This document shows, in pieces, positions 1-8,649 of a DNA stretch of 56,234 nt. Every line of letters starts with the position of its first letter. Within the stretch, counting starts at the first letter, position 1. This DNA comes from an uncultured Pirellulaceae bacterium. GTDB taxonomy: Bacteria > Planctomycetota > Planctomycetia > Pirellulales > Pirellulaceae. Location of the stretch: the NCBI GenBank assembly GCA_937928555.1, contig CALFWR010000079.1:1-56234 (forward strand), written 5' to 3'. The notes beneath the pieces were generated by a model that saw only the letters and a list, made by a program, of their open reading frames with translations, searched no databases and was not told where the DNA came from. The position numbers were made by a program, and so were the translations under genes.

Positions 1-460
1 ACCAGCTTTCGGATTGCTTGTTGCCGTTGGCATCGTAGGCGTAGGTCGCAGTGCCAACAGCGCCGTTGGCGATCGTTTGCACCTGGCCGTTGTCAAAGTA
101 GGTCCGTGATTCATCAACCGAAGGACGATCGGTGCTTGTCAAACGGCCCAGCGCATCGTAGCCACGGTCTTCGATCTGCGCACCATTCCACTTGATCGTG
201 TCCAACTGGCTTCGAGAGTCGTAGCTGTATTCGACATCGCGGTTTGAGGGGTGGGTGACTTTCGTGCTGCGTCCACGATCATCGTAGCTGTAGGCGGTCG
301 CATAGGTGACGCCACCGTAGGTGGTCGATTCACTGGTGACCTGACCGCGATCGTTGTAAGCCATTGCACTGGTGACGCTGTCGCGAGAGACCGATCCGGT
401 CCGGCGGAGCAGGTTGTCGTAGCTGAAGGTGTCTTCTTCGCTTAGAGGGCATCTGGGAGA
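1..460 (-). pseudogene. RHS/YD-repeat protein fragment, 5' truncated
   Basis: Reading the minus strand gives YD-type repeats such as FSYDNLLRRTG, YSYDDRGRSTKV and YSYDSRSQLD, spaced about 20 residues apart, as in RHS and wall-associated repeat proteins. These are very large surface or secreted proteins that often act in contact-dependent competition. The frame continues off the left edge. At the gene's 5' side it is closed by an in-frame stop (TAA, plus-strand 461-463) with no start codon before the repeats begin, so the upstream part is missing. The break lies next to a truncated MITE and an IS5 remnant, which suggests rearrangement removed the 5' end. The repeat type is clear; whether the downstream part is still expressed cannot be seen. 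Confidence 0.75.
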
Positions 461-574
461 TTAAGAAATATGGACAAGCTTTTGCAAATCGTGGATGTTG
501 CTCTTTTGAATTTAATGAGGAGCAATTGCGATGTCGAGCAAGGAAGCCTGAAAGCGTTACTCGAGTGATTTGAC

Positions 575-636
575 CCCGGATTATTCACGAGGCGTGGGCG
601 TCAGAATCTGTTCTGACAGTGATCCGCGTCTCTGAT
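575..636 (+). mobile_element. MITE subfamily A, truncated left end
   Basis: The sequence starts with the terminal repeat CCCGGATTATTCACGA and follows the A-subfamily consensus through the CAGTGATCCGCG stretch to about 636, then stops matching. The right half is absent and is replaced by the IS5-like remnant, so no target duplication can be defined. Confidence 0.8.
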
Positions 637-649
637 CGACGGACGCTCA

Positions 650-829
650 ATGAGAGCTGATTCGAATTTTCTACTGCCGCAAAAACTGGGTGGCCGTGAG
701 CGTCGCGTTGACTTGCGAGAGGTCGTCAATGCGATTTACTACCGCACACCGCACACGAGCAGGTTGTTCGTGGGAGATGCTTCCTCATGACCTGCCCGCC
801 AAATCGACCGTCTACGAGCCAATGGAGTG
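650..829 (+). pseudogene. IS5-type transposase N-terminal remnant
   Basis: Translation gives LLPQKLGGRERRVDLREVV, then NAIYYRT, and after a frameshift near 755 AGCSWEMLPHDLPAKSTVYE. This order (LLP, GGR-RVDLRE, NAI-Y--RTGC-W--LP-DLP--STVY) is the N-terminal domain of IS4/IS5-family transposases. Only about 55 codons remain, split over two frames and ended by TGA. No catalytic DDE segment follows, because an unrelated P-loop ORF starts immediately, so this is a dead fragment. The family is recalled from motif memory. Confidence 0.75.
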
Positions 830-1537
830 AGCCGGGTGCTTGCAAAAGACAACCCGTTTCCCGTCGCCCGGCAGGAATCAGTCTGCTTGCTTTCGCACGA
901 CGGCACCACGATCGACCAGATCCTGGCGGCTCGATCAAGCCAGTCGCTGCGGCGCGATCGTGGGCCCAAAAGGAACCTGAAAAACGAGGAACCGGAAAAA
1001 CGAGGAACCGGAAAAACGACGCTTCTGCTGGAGCTTGGCCAGCGCCTGTCCGTCCGGGGTCAAGTCACCACGCACGTGGCCTTTTCGCAAAACCGCCAGC
1101 GACGCACACAACAGCTCGCCGCCTGTCGCCGGTCGATCGCACGCAGAGAGCTGCTGCTGGTCGACGGAGCCCAACGGTTCTCCGCCTGGCCCCGGAATTG
1201 GCTTTTCCGAATCTCGCGGCTGCCCAGCCAAAAACGCAGCCCGACGGCGGGCTTGATCGTCACGTTGCACCGCAGGCCATGGTTTTTCAAGCCGATTTAT
1301 CGCACCGGGGCCAGCGAAGATCTCTTGCGAGGCGTGTTGGAGAAGCTGGAAAAAAATGATCTGCCCACCGTAGAAGCCGCAAAATCGCTCTTTGTCAAAA
1401 ACCGTGGAAATATCCGGCTTGTCTTAAGAGGCCTCTACGATCAATATGCTCGACCGAACGAATTGGCAGACCGCAGATTTGCGTTAAAATCGTGCCCTCC
1501 AAGAAGGAAGTCCAGAGGCCAACATGCCCAAAGATAA
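827..1537 (+). CDS. P-loop ATPase-like protein, probably degenerate
   Basis: The 236-residue ORF starts at GTG. It has NPFPV near the N-terminus, a Walker [10 protein letters not shown], a Walker-B-like [10 protein letters not shown], then [10 protein letters not shown] and a basic helical C-terminus ending near [15 protein letters not shown]. This order resembles a small ATPase family that I recall as common in planctomycetes; its role is unknown. The segment from about residue 34 to the Walker A motif looks scrambled: another frame reads [16 protein letters not shown], the expected lead into the P-loop. A triplicated 16-bp unit (+32 bp) plus a probable +1 change upstream restores the frame but leaves about 25 foreign residues before the Walker A. 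The 3' end overlaps accB by 14 bp. It is likely a decaying gene, although the frame is open. Confidence 0.5.
   Translation: MSRVLAKDNPFPVARQESVCLLSHDGTTIDQILAARSSQSLRRDRGPKRNLKNEEPEKRGTGKTTLLLELGQRLSVRGQVTTHVAFSQNRQRRTQQLAACRRSIARRELLLVDGAQRFSAWPRNWLFRISRLPSQKRSPTAGLIVTLHRRPWFFKPIYRTGASEDLLRGVLEKLEKNDLPTVEAAKSLFVKNRGNIRLVLRGLYDQYARPNELADRRFALKSCPPRRKSRGQHAQR
972..1019 (+). repeat. Three tandem 16-bp units across the Walker A codons
   Basis: GGAACCTGAAAAACGA at 972-987 is followed by two exact copies of GGAACCGGAAAAACGA at 988-1003 and 1004-1019. The unit encodes the GTGKT part of the P-loop in one frame. Removing two units and one upstream base would give [15 protein letters not shown] in a single frame. 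Confidence 0.85.
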
Positions 1538-2000
1538 AGACGAATCCATTTTCGATATTTCCAAGCTTCGCGAACTCATTGAGCTGATGCAGGAGCATGA
1601 ACTTAACGAGGTCGACCTCCGCCAGGCCGAGCAACGAATCCGCTTGCGGCGCGGCCCCGAAGGCATCCCCACCGTTGCCATGCCGGCTCCTGTTGCTCAC
1701 GCCGCCGCTGCTCCGGCTGCCGCTGCCGGTGATGCCGCCGATGCCGCCGACGCGAACGACAATTCGGTTTACATCAAAAGCGAAGCGGTCGGGACGTTTT
1801 ACTCGCGGCCCAAGCCCGACAAGCCTGCTTTTGTCAAAGCCGGCGACAAGGTCAACGAGGATACAATTGTTTGCCTGATCGAAGCCATGAAGTTGTTCAA
1901 CGAAGTCCCCGCTGGACTTTCGGGCACCATCGCTGAAGTCCTCGTCAATGACGGCGACCCGGTTGATCATGGGATGCCGTTGTTCCGCATTCAACCCTAG
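1524..2000 (+). CDS. accB: Biotin carboxyl carrier protein of acetyl-CoA carboxylase
   Basis: This 158-residue protein carries the biotin that shuttles CO2 from biotin carboxylase to the carboxyltransferase in the first step of fatty-acid synthesis. The N-terminal part ([19 protein letters not shown]) is the usual AccB N-terminal helix pair, followed by an Ala/Pro-rich linker at about residues 50-80. The C-terminal biotinyl domain has [11 protein letters not shown], with K123 as the expected biotinylated lysine. The length is normal for AccB. The ATG follows an in-frame-unrelated overlap with the degenerate ATPase ORF. accC begins 47 bp downstream on the same strand, the common accBC operon order. 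Confidence 0.96.
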   Translation: MPKDKDESIFDISKLRELIELMQEHELNEVDLRQAEQRIRLRRGPEGIPTVAMPAPVAHAAAAPAAAAGDAADAADANDNSVYIKSEAVGTFYSRPKPDKPAFVKAGDKVNEDTIVCLIEAMKLFNEVPAGLSGTIAEVLVNDGDPVDHGMPLFRIQP

Positions 2001-2047
2001 CGTTCGCCTGGGCCTTCCACTGACTCCGCTTCTGCGACTCATTTGAC

Positions 2048-3394
2048 ATGTACAAAAGAATTCTTATCGCCAACCGCGGCGAAATCGCGCTTCGTGTAAT
2101 CCGGGCGTGCAAGGAACTGGGAATCGAAACGGTTGCTGTTTACAGCGAAGGCGACCGCGGCGCACAGTACCTTGAGCTGGCCGACCGCGCGTTCTGCATC
2201 GGCGGTGTCAAATCCCACGAGAGCTATCTCAAATTCGACCGCATCATCAGCGCGGCCGAAATTGGGGAGGCCGAAGCCATCCATCCTGGCTACGGATTCC
2301 TGGCGGAGAACTCGGAGTTCAATCAGGTCTGTCGCGACAGCGATTTTGATTTTATTGGCCCCACCCCCGAGGCCATGGAAATGCTCGGTGACAAAAACCG
2401 CGCCCGCGAGTTGGCACGAAAAGCCAAAGTTCCTGTTGTGCCCGGAAGCGCGGGGCTGGTCACCGATTCGGACCAGGCCATCAAAGACGCGAAAGAAATT
2501 GGCTACCCGATTCTGATCAAGGCCACTGCCGGCGGTGGCGGCAAAGGAATGCGGATCGCTGAAACCGAAAAGGATCTCAAAAACGCCATCGAACAGGCGG
2601 CCCAGGAAGCCCAGGCGGCCTTTGGCAACGCCGGCGTTTACCTCGAGAAATTTATCGACAAACCGCGGCACATCGAAGTCCAGGTTCTTGCCGACAACCA
2701 TGGCAACGTCGTCCACCTTTGGGAACGCGATTGTTCGACGCAGCGTCGCCACCAGAAACTGATCGAAGAAAGCCCATCGTCGACTTTGCCCGAAAAAGCC
2801 CGCACTGAAATTTGTGCCGCGGCAGTGAGAATGGTCGAAACGGCCAACTATCAAAACGCCGGTACCGTCGAATTTATCGTCGACAAAGACAACAATTTTT
2901 ACTTCATCGAAGTCAACGCCCGCATCCAGGTGGAGCACCCGGTTTCGGAACTTGTGACCGGTATCGATCTGATTCAGCAGCAGATCCGTGTCGCCTCTGG
3001 AGAGAAGCTGTCTTTTACCCAAGCCGACATTCCATGTAACGGTGCGGCGATCGAATGCCGCATCAACGCGGAGAACCCTGGCAAGAACTTTATGCCTTCA
3101 CCGGGCAAGATCAAGCAGATCTACATCCCCGGTGGGCTGGGTGTTCGCTGGGATTCGCATGTGCACGCCGGCTACACCGTTCCGCCGCACTACGATTCGA
3201 TGATTGGTAAACTGATCGTGCACCAGCCAACGCGCGAGCAGGCCGTCAAGTGCATGGCTCGGGCATTGGATGAGCTTCGCATCGACGGCATCCACACCAC
3301 TGCCGGCTTCCTCAAGAGAGTCCTGCTCACCGACGAATACGCCAACGGCACCATCGACACCAAATGGGTCGAGCGCGAGTTCCTGAAGTCGTAG
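2048..3394 (+). CDS. accC: Acetyl-CoA carboxylase, biotin carboxylase subunit
   Basis: This 448-residue ATP-grasp enzyme carboxylates the biotin of AccB using ATP and bicarbonate. It starts with the typical [20 protein letters not shown], has [10 protein letters not shown], the glycine-rich ATP loop [12 protein letters not shown], the HIEVQVLAD and [15 protein letters not shown] motifs, and the catalytic region [16 protein letters not shown]. Most AccC proteins have MNTR where this one has VNAR, a mild substitution that keeps the Asn and Arg. The length matches the stand-alone subunit rather than a pyruvate or propionyl carboxylase fusion. It is co-directional with accB and presumably co-transcribed. 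Confidence 0.97.
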   Translation: MYKRILIANRGEIALRVIRACKELGIETVAVYSEGDRGAQYLELADRAFCIGGVKSHESYLKFDRIISAAEIGEAEAIHPGYGFLAENSEFNQVCRDSDFDFIGPTPEAMEMLGDKNRARELARKAKVPVVPGSAGLVTDSDQAIKDAKEIGYPILIKATAGGGGKGMRIAETEKDLKNAIEQAAQEAQAAFGNAGVYLEKFIDKPRHIEVQVLADNHGNVVHLWERDCSTQRRHQKLIEESPSSTLPEKARTEICAAAVRMVETANYQNAGTVEFIVDKDNNFYFIEVNARIQVEHPVSELVTGIDLIQQQIRVASGEKLSFTQADIPCNGAAIECRINAENPGKNFMPSPGKIKQIYIPGGLGVRWDSHVHAGYTVPPHYDSMIGKLIVHQPTREQAVKCMARALDELRIDGIHTTAGFLKRVLLTDEYANGTIDTKWVEREFLKS

Positions 3395-3407
3395 GCATAA
3401 AGCCGTA

Positions 3408-3609
3408 GGCACATTCCGTGTGCCGTCGAGCAAGAATTCGAGCAACCGCGCGAATTCCCCGTGCCTGTTCAATCAATGTTAAACCTGATACTCGCGTCGC
3501 AGCTAAACGACTGAACTTCGCAGGCAAACACTTAAAGCAAACTCAAACTGTACTTCCAAGGCAAAAACGGCACACGGAGTGTGCCTACTACTTTGCACAC
3601 TCCGTGTGC
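3408..3609. repeat. Short GGCACAC/GTGTGCC palindromes after accC
   Basis: Three hairpin sequences lie between accC and the SDR gene: GGCACATTCCGTGTGCC at 3408-3424, GGCACACGGAGTGTGCC at 3569-3585 and GCACACTCCGTGTGC at 3595-3609. They belong to the same family as the array near 21.4 kb. The last two are in opposite orientation and close together. They could act as transcript-end hairpins, but no T-tract follows them. The rest of 3395-3664 shows no gene. Confidence 0.7.
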
Positions 3610-3664
3610 TCATTGACCTTTGCCAAATTCACCCGCACCTCAACAACCCGCGACAACAACCATC

Positions 3665-4375
3665 ATGTCCAAACGAATCGCAATCTTTGGCGGCGGCACA
3701 GGAATGGGCCGATCCATCGCCCAGAAACTTTCCGTCCAAAACAAAGTCCTCATCGGCGGACGCACCGAATCGACGCTTGATGAAACCGCTGCGGGCACAT
3801 CGATCCTGTGCCACACTGTTGACGTTTCGAATCGCGAACAAATCGCAGCCTTTTTCGCGTTCGCCAAAGAGAAACTCGGCGGCCCTGTCGAAATCATGAT
3901 CAACGCCGCGGGCATCAACATCCCCAACCGCAGCATGGCTGAAATGTCACCCGAGCAGTGGGACAAGATGATTTCGGTCAACCTGACGGGCGCCTACAAC
4001 TGCATCCAAGCCGCCTTGCCGGACATGAAAGCCGCTGGCGATGGCCTGATCATTAACGTCTCGTCAGTTGCCGGCAAACGCGCCATCGCTCTGGCCGGCA
4101 TCGCTTATTCATCCAGCAAATTCGGCATGACGGCGTTGGGAACCTGTGTCGCCAATGAAGTCGCCAAAGACGGCATTCGAGTCACCAACGTTTATCCTGG
4201 CGAAGTCGACACGCCGCTTCTCAAGCAACGTCCGTCACCGGTCACCGAAGAGCACCGCAACCGGATGCTCAAAGCCGACCACGTCGGCGAGCTTGTTCTG
4301 TCCCTAGTGAACCTTCCCCGCGCCGTCCACATCCCCGAAGTCGTCGTCAAACCGCTGACTCAGGAGTGGTGCTAA
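3665..4375 (+). CDS. Short-chain dehydrogenase/reductase
   Basis: This 236-residue classical SDR has the nucleotide-binding motif GGGTGMG (residues 9-15), NAAG (80-83), a conserved Ser in NVSSVAG, and the catalytic Y148-SSS-K152. It therefore very probably reduces or oxidises a carbonyl/hydroxyl substrate with NAD(P)H. The substrate cannot be told from sequence: it resembles FabG-like enzymes, but the C-terminus (RAVHIPEVVVKPLTQEWC) is the generic SDR type. I chose the ATG at 3665, just before the Rossmann strand, over the upstream start at 3620, which would add an unsupported 15-residue leader. It lies 270 bp after accC, so co-transcription is uncertain. Confidence 0.88.
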   Translation: MSKRIAIFGGGTGMGRSIAQKLSVQNKVLIGGRTESTLDETAAGTSILCHTVDVSNREQIAAFFAFAKEKLGGPVEIMINAAGINIPNRSMAEMSPEQWDKMISVNLTGAYNCIQAALPDMKAAGDGLIINVSSVAGKRAIALAGIAYSSSKFGMTALGTCVANEVAKDGIRVTNVYPGEVDTPLLKQRPSPVTEEHRNRMLKADHVGELVLSLVNLPRAVHIPEVVVKPLTQEWC

Positions 4376-4411
4376 ATCGCTAAATCGCTTAATCGCTAAA
4401 TCGCTGAACCG
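4372..4411 (+). repeat. Octamer tandem repeat at the SDR stop codon
   Basis: Five 8-bp units (CTAAATCG twice, CTTAATCG, CTAAATCG, CTGAACCG) run directly from the SDR stop codon, whose TAA lies inside the first unit. It is a short slippage-type array with no obvious function. Confidence 0.8.
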
Positions 4412-4684
4412 TTGGAAGCCACAGCCGCGGTCAAGTTTCAAAACCCATTCCGCACTCCGCACTCCGCATCCTCACCCACTTGCAAATTTTCCCAGCCAGC
4501 ATCGCAACGGCAATACGCCGCGCCGTGCTCGCCCTTTCCGGTGCGCTAACCCGCAATCAGCGAATCCTTCTATCCTGAGTGTCGAATTTGCAGCAGATTG
4601 GCTAAAATCCCAAGCATCATTGATGCGTCGACCGATGGGAAGTTGACGCCCTAACCACACACAGCAAACAAGAGGCTACGCAAA
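4412..4684. other. Spacer between the SDR and phosphofructokinase genes
   Basis: No ORF with coding character is seen. It contains a short CGCACTC direct repeat near 4450 and otherwise nothing recognisable. It should hold the promoter of the downstream gene, but no convincing -35/-10 pair stands out. Confidence 0.5.
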
Positions 4685-5989
4685 GTGGCAAATACGCTTT
4701 CTCCACCGGCACGCCCCGATCATCCGTTCAAAAAAGTCGCCATTCTGTTTGCCGGCGGGCCTGCTCCGGCAGCCAACGCGGTGATCTCCGCTGCCGCACA
4801 CTCGTTCCTTCGCGCGGGCGTCGAAGTCATCGGCATCAAGCACGGATACTCTGCCTTGACCGAATACGATGGTTCCAAAGAACTTGAAGAAGACAAGGAC
4901 TTCATCAAACTGACGCACCGCGTGCTGCGCCGAACCCGTAACTCGCAAGGCATCATGATCGGCACCGCCCGATCCAACCCCGGCAAAATGATCAAGCATC
5001 CCACGGACCTGGACGATGCCGAAAAAGTTGCTCCCATGAAGCGCGTTTCTGATGGCCTCAAGTCGCTTGGTGTTGACGCTCTGATCTCCATCGGCGGCGA
5101 CGACACGCTCAAGACCGCCAACAAGTTCAAGCTGTACCAGCAAAAGTACAACTCGGACAACCCGATCCCGGTGGTCCACTTGCCCAAAACAATCGACAAC
5201 GATTACCACGGCATCGACTTTACGTTCGGCTTTTTCACCGCGGTGAACTTTCTGGCCACCGAAATCCGCACGCTGCTGCACGACGCCGAGGCAACCCGTT
5301 CGTACTTCCTGACCGAGACGATGGGCCGCAGTGCCGGTTGGCTTTCCTACGGTGCGGCGATCGCGGGCGAAGCCAGTCTGGTCATCAGTGTCGAAGACAT
5401 CAAAGCCGGTTACCTGATCGACGAGCAGTACACCGATTCCAGCGGCGAACAAAAAAGCCGTCAGTGCATGGACATGGGACGCGTTTGCGATCGCATCGTG
5501 AAAACGATCCTTGCCCGTGAGAGCGAGGGCAAAGAGTACGGCGTGATTGTGATGGCTGAAGGGCTTGCCGAATTCCTCCCCTTCAGTTTCGTCGAAGGCG
5601 TCGAGCGTGACGACCATGGGCACATCAACATCTCGCAAGTCAGCCTGTTTTCGATCATGTCCAAGGCCGTCCAAAAAGCTTACAACGACAAAACGGGTCG
5701 CGTTCGATTGATCAAGGGACTCCAGTTGGGCTACGAAGCACGCTGCGCCCAGCCGCATGCGTTTGACGCGATGCTCGGCAGTCAGCTTGGCGTGGGTGCC
5801 TTCCGCGCCCTGGCCGAAGAAAGGCTTAACGGTGTGATGGTGAGCGTCTCGGGCCAGTTGGATTTGCACTACGAGCCTTTTGAGAACCTCGTCGATCCTG
5901 AGACTTTGGTCACTGTTGTCCGCTACATCAACCCGGATTGCGATTTCCACCGTCTGGCCCGTTTCCTGGAAACGCACGTCAACGACTAA
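4685..5989 (+). CDS. Diphosphate--fructose-6-phosphate 1-phosphotransferase (PPi-PFK)
   Basis: This 434-residue enzyme should phosphorylate fructose 6-phosphate with pyrophosphate, reversibly, in glycolysis and gluconeogenesis. Visible motifs are FAGGPAPAANAVI at the N-terminus, SIGGDDTLKTA, PKTIDNDYHG and ETMGRSAGWLSYGAA. GGDDT with PKTIDND is the signature of the PPi-dependent type; ATP-dependent enzymes usually have GGDGS. The substrate-contact MGR and the catalytic Asp in TIDND are present. The start is GTG at 4685. The gene stands alone, with 309 bp before it and a convergent gene after it. The PPi preference is inferred from motifs only. Confidence 0.92.
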   Translation: MANTLSPPARPDHPFKKVAILFAGGPAPAANAVISAAAHSFLRAGVEVIGIKHGYSALTEYDGSKELEEDKDFIKLTHRVLRRTRNSQGIMIGTARSNPGKMIKHPTDLDDAEKVAPMKRVSDGLKSLGVDALISIGGDDTLKTANKFKLYQQKYNSDNPIPVVHLPKTIDNDYHGIDFTFGFFTAVNFLATEIRTLLHDAEATRSYFLTETMGRSAGWLSYGAAIAGEASLVISVEDIKAGYLIDEQYTDSSGEQKSRQCMDMGRVCDRIVKTILARESEGKEYGVIVMAEGLAEFLPFSFVEGVERDDHGHINISQVSLFSIMSKAVQKAYNDKTGRVRLIKGLQLGYEARCAQPHAFDAMLGSQLGVGAFRALAEERLNGVMVSVSGQLDLHYEPFENLVDPETLVTVVRYINPDCDFHRLARFLETHVND

Positions 5990-6248
5990 CGACCGATGGC
6001 AATGGCGCTGCCGCTCAACCTCTGAGCCCCTGAGCGGTAGGCCTTGCTCCATTTTCCAACCACAACCGGCGCGGCGGAAACGTGCGCACCACGAGCCAAG
6101 CACTACGAGCCTGCTATTTTTTCGATCACCCTCCCATCCGGGAGGGTCGGCGGCTCACCGCCGGGGAGGGTCGCGCGGCTGACATTGTCAAAGGAAGAGC
6201 ATTGGCAAAGGAAGAGCATTGGCATTGCGTTGAATAAAATCACAGCCT
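5990..6248. other. Spacer with hairpins and a 17-bp duplication
   Basis: Between two convergent genes lie a CCTCCC/GGGAGG hairpin and an adjacent CGGCGG/CCGCCG hairpin near 6130-6172, which may serve as transcript ends. A perfect 17-bp tandem duplication (CAAAGGAAGAGCATTGG at 6189-6205 and 6206-6222) follows. No gene is seen. Confidence 0.6.
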
Positions 6249-7682
6249 CTACGTCCCGGACAACACCCGTGTCGCTTTTTCAATTGACTCGATAACCGAC
6301 TTCAGCTCGCCGTTGGACTGCACCAAACCGGCTCCGGGGAAGCGGGGGTCATCACCGTCGCCCCACTCCCGCCACACCAAACCGTGGACCGTGGGCCTAG
6401 CGATCAGCATTGGGATCACTTTCTCCAGGAAAAAGAGACGCTGTTGATCCGTCATCCCGCTGCGAATCTCATTCGCGGCTACGGGATCGCCATGGTTTGC
6501 GGTCAGCGAATGGGACGGATTTCCGATCGGCATCCGCAACAAAATGATCAGCGGCAAACCCAACTGGGACCAGACATCGACCATGTCGATCCACTGAAGC
6601 GGATCACGCACCACGCTACCGCAGGGCCAGAAATCCAAATTCACATCCAGCCCAATAAAATTGACGCTCGACCCCTGCCGCAGCAATGAATCGGCGATCT
6701 GGATCGGATGCACACCGCCTACCGCAGACGCCAACCGCTCCCCCCATGGATAGTCAAAGCTGAGCATCATCGGGATCTCGATTTGGCTTTCGTCGATCAT
6801 GTTCAGCATCTCGCTGGTGATCTGTGTCTGCTGCGGATAGCTTAGCCGTCGGTGGCCCATCCCATTAAGCCCGCTCACCACGTGCAGCAGCGACGCCGCT
6901 GGGCTCAGCTTGCGAAGCACCCGGCGGCAACGATTCAGGATAAAGTCCTTTCTCGCCAGAAAGTCATCCAGTTCGACAACCTCTGGCTCCATTCCGCCCG
7001 GGCTGGCATCAAGAAACGGGCCGACGATCATTCGCTTGTCGCCAATCTCTGCTGCGGCTTCGGCCTGTTCGGGTTTGACCTGAACGAGGTGAAACTGCGA
7101 CGAGGAATAGTTTTCCAAGCCCGTCAAATTTTTGGCGACCGCGTTGGCTGTCCAGAATCGCGGAAAGTCCTGCTGTGTGACGCGAAAGTTCGAGACCTCG
7201 TTTCCGAACTGGTGTCCCAAATTAAAGACCCCTGCGATCGCAACCTGAAGCGACTCCCGCGCCCCACGCCAGCAGCTTTCTTCGCCGTCGTCCATGATCG
7301 CTTCGCTGAGAAGTTTCGTCGCGGTGCCAATCTGTTGATCGACCGATGCGTCAACCTCAAGCCCACCCTCGCGCCAAATCGAAAGCTGATTGCGAAGCCG
7401 ATTGAGTGTCCCGCGGGCAAGCTCCACCACCAGGCGGTACGGCTGGACAGATCTTTCGGGGAGTGTTCCGGTCCCGACGGTGATCTCGCCAAAGTCCTCA
7501 AACGGCCACGTGATGTAGACCTTGCCGGAATCGTCCTGATTACGAACGATCGAAAGGATTCCGTCTTTGACTGATACGCGACAGGGAGCCGGAATACCGT
7601 CGAGCCCAACGACGTGAATTGATCTGGCCTGGCTGATGCTGGGTTCCCAGCCTTCAGGAAGCCGAAATCTGAACTCACCCAT
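6249..7682 (-). CDS. GH10-like (xylanase-type TIM barrel) protein, function uncertain
   Basis: This 477-residue protein has no signal peptide. It begins with a predicted beta-rich region (residues 1-100) and continues into a barrel-like half with FIGLDVNLDFWP, GLPLIILLRMPIG and a C-terminal GLVWREWGDGDD...GLVQSNGELK segment. The end resembles the last strand of GH10 xylanases, where a Trp and the phrase GL-d--G--KP close the barrel. I recall planctomycete proteins of this layout being annotated as endo-1,4-beta-xylanase domain proteins. Clear GH10 acid/base and nucleophile motifs (WDVVNE, ITELD) are not visible, so it may be non-catalytic or a divergent hydrolase. It is convergent with the PFK gene and divergent from purC. 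Confidence 0.6.
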   Translation of the reverse strand: MGEFRFRLPEGWEPSISQARSIHVVGLDGIPAPCRVSVKDGILSIVRNQDDSGKVYITWPFEDFGEITVGTGTLPERSVQPYRLVVELARGTLNRLRNQLSIWREGGLEVDASVDQQIGTATKLLSEAIMDDGEESCWRGARESLQVAIAGVFNLGHQFGNEVSNFRVTQQDFPRFWTANAVAKNLTGLENYSSSQFHLVQVKPEQAEAAAEIGDKRMIVGPFLDASPGGMEPEVVELDDFLARKDFILNRCRRVLRKLSPAASLLHVVSGLNGMGHRRLSYPQQTQITSEMLNMIDESQIEIPMMLSFDYPWGERLASAVGGVHPIQIADSLLRQGSSVNFIGLDVNLDFWPCGSVVRDPLQWIDMVDVWSQLGLPLIILLRMPIGNPSHSLTANHGDPVAANEIRSGMTDQQRLFFLEKVIPMLIARPTVHGLVWREWGDGDDPRFPGAGLVQSNGELKSVIESIEKATRVLSGT

Positions 7683-7785
7683 AAGATATCTCTCTCGCTC
7701 AAAAGCGAGAATATATCACACCCGGTTTTGAATTGCATTGCGGCCCGTTATCTTCTTTGCAAGCTACGAATTTTTGGATACGCAG

Positions 7786-8649
7786 ATGACACTAGTGAAG
7801 CAGGGCAAAGTCCGCGACATTTACGACCTTGGCGATCGATTTTTGATGGTCGCCAGCGACCGTATCAGCGCCTTTGATTGGGTATTTCCCACCACAATCC
7901 CCGACAAAGGCCGCGTTCTGACGCAGCTTAGCAAGTTCTGGTTCGAACACCTCGGCATCGACCACCACCTGATTTCTGACGACCCGCACGAACTCGGCAC
8001 CGGGGATATTCCCGCTGGAATGAGCCGTGAGCAGCTTGCCGGACGAATGATGATCGTCAAAAAGTGCCAGGTCGTGCCGATTGAGTGCGTGGTTCGCGGC
8101 TACTTGGTGGGCTCAGGCTGGCGAGACTACCAGTCCAACGGCAGCGTTTGCGGAATTGAACTGCCCGCAGATTTACCCAATTGCGCCCAATTTGAAGCGC
8201 CTTTATTCACGCCAGCCACCAAAGCAGAATCGGGACACGACGAAAATATCAGCTTTGAACAGGCCGCAGCTTCGATCGGCAACGACATCGCCGCTGAACT
8301 CAAACGCAAAAGCATTCAGGTCTACCAACAAGGCCAACAGCATGCTGCCAGTTGTGGCATCATTCTCGCCGACACGAAACTTGAATGGGGATTCATCGAC
8401 GACCAACTGATCCTTGTCGACGAAGTCCTCACTCCTGACAGTTCCCGGTTCTGGCCGGCGGACCAGTACGACCCCGGACGCAACCAGCCTTCCTTTGACA
8501 AGCAATTCGTGCGCGAGTATCTCGAAACGACCACCTGGGACAAAAACAGCCCACCGCCAGAATTGCCGGCAGAGATTGTCAGCAAAACCAGAGCCAAATA
8601 CATCGAGGCCTTTGAGCGACTAAGCGGCTTGACGTTCGCCTGGAAGTAA
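7786..8649 (+). CDS. purC: Phosphoribosylaminoimidazole-succinocarboxamide synthase (SAICAR synthase)
   Basis: This enzyme joins aspartate to CAIR using ATP in purine synthesis. Motifs are QGKVRDIYDLGD at the N-terminus, DRISAFDWVFPTTIPDKG, IECVVRGYLVGSGWRDY and LADTKLEWGFID. With 287 residues it fits the longer, ADE1-like subgroup that includes the VRGYLAGSGW signature. The ATG at 7786 gives MTLVKQGKVRD; a TTG at 7738 would add 16 residues and is possible, since homologues often have 10-15 residues before the GKVRDIY motif. The 3' end overlaps the convergent PAP2 gene by about 30 bp. It is divergent from the GH10-like gene with a short shared upstream region. Confidence 0.93.
   Translation: MTLVKQGKVRDIYDLGDRFLMVASDRISAFDWVFPTTIPDKGRVLTQLSKFWFEHLGIDHHLISDDPHELGTGDIPAGMSREQLAGRMMIVKKCQVVPIECVVRGYLVGSGWRDYQSNGSVCGIELPADLPNCAQFEAPLFTPATKAESGHDENISFEQAAASIGNDIAAELKRKSIQVYQQGQQHAASCGIILADTKLEWGFIDDQLILVDEVLTPDSSRFWPADQYDPGRNQPSFDKQFVREYLETTTWDKNSPPPELPAEIVSKTRAKYIEAFERLSGLTFAWK

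Noticed and set aside
787..1359. 190-codon frame overlapping the ATPase ORF
   Set aside because: It contains the same repeated P-loop codons in another frame ([14 protein letters not shown]) but lacks the rest of the ATPase; it exists because the 16-bp units shift the frame.
4676..6103. 475-codon open frame on the minus strand
   Set aside because: It is antisense to the phosphofructokinase gene, has no family motif, and its residues follow from the GC-rich third positions of the real gene.
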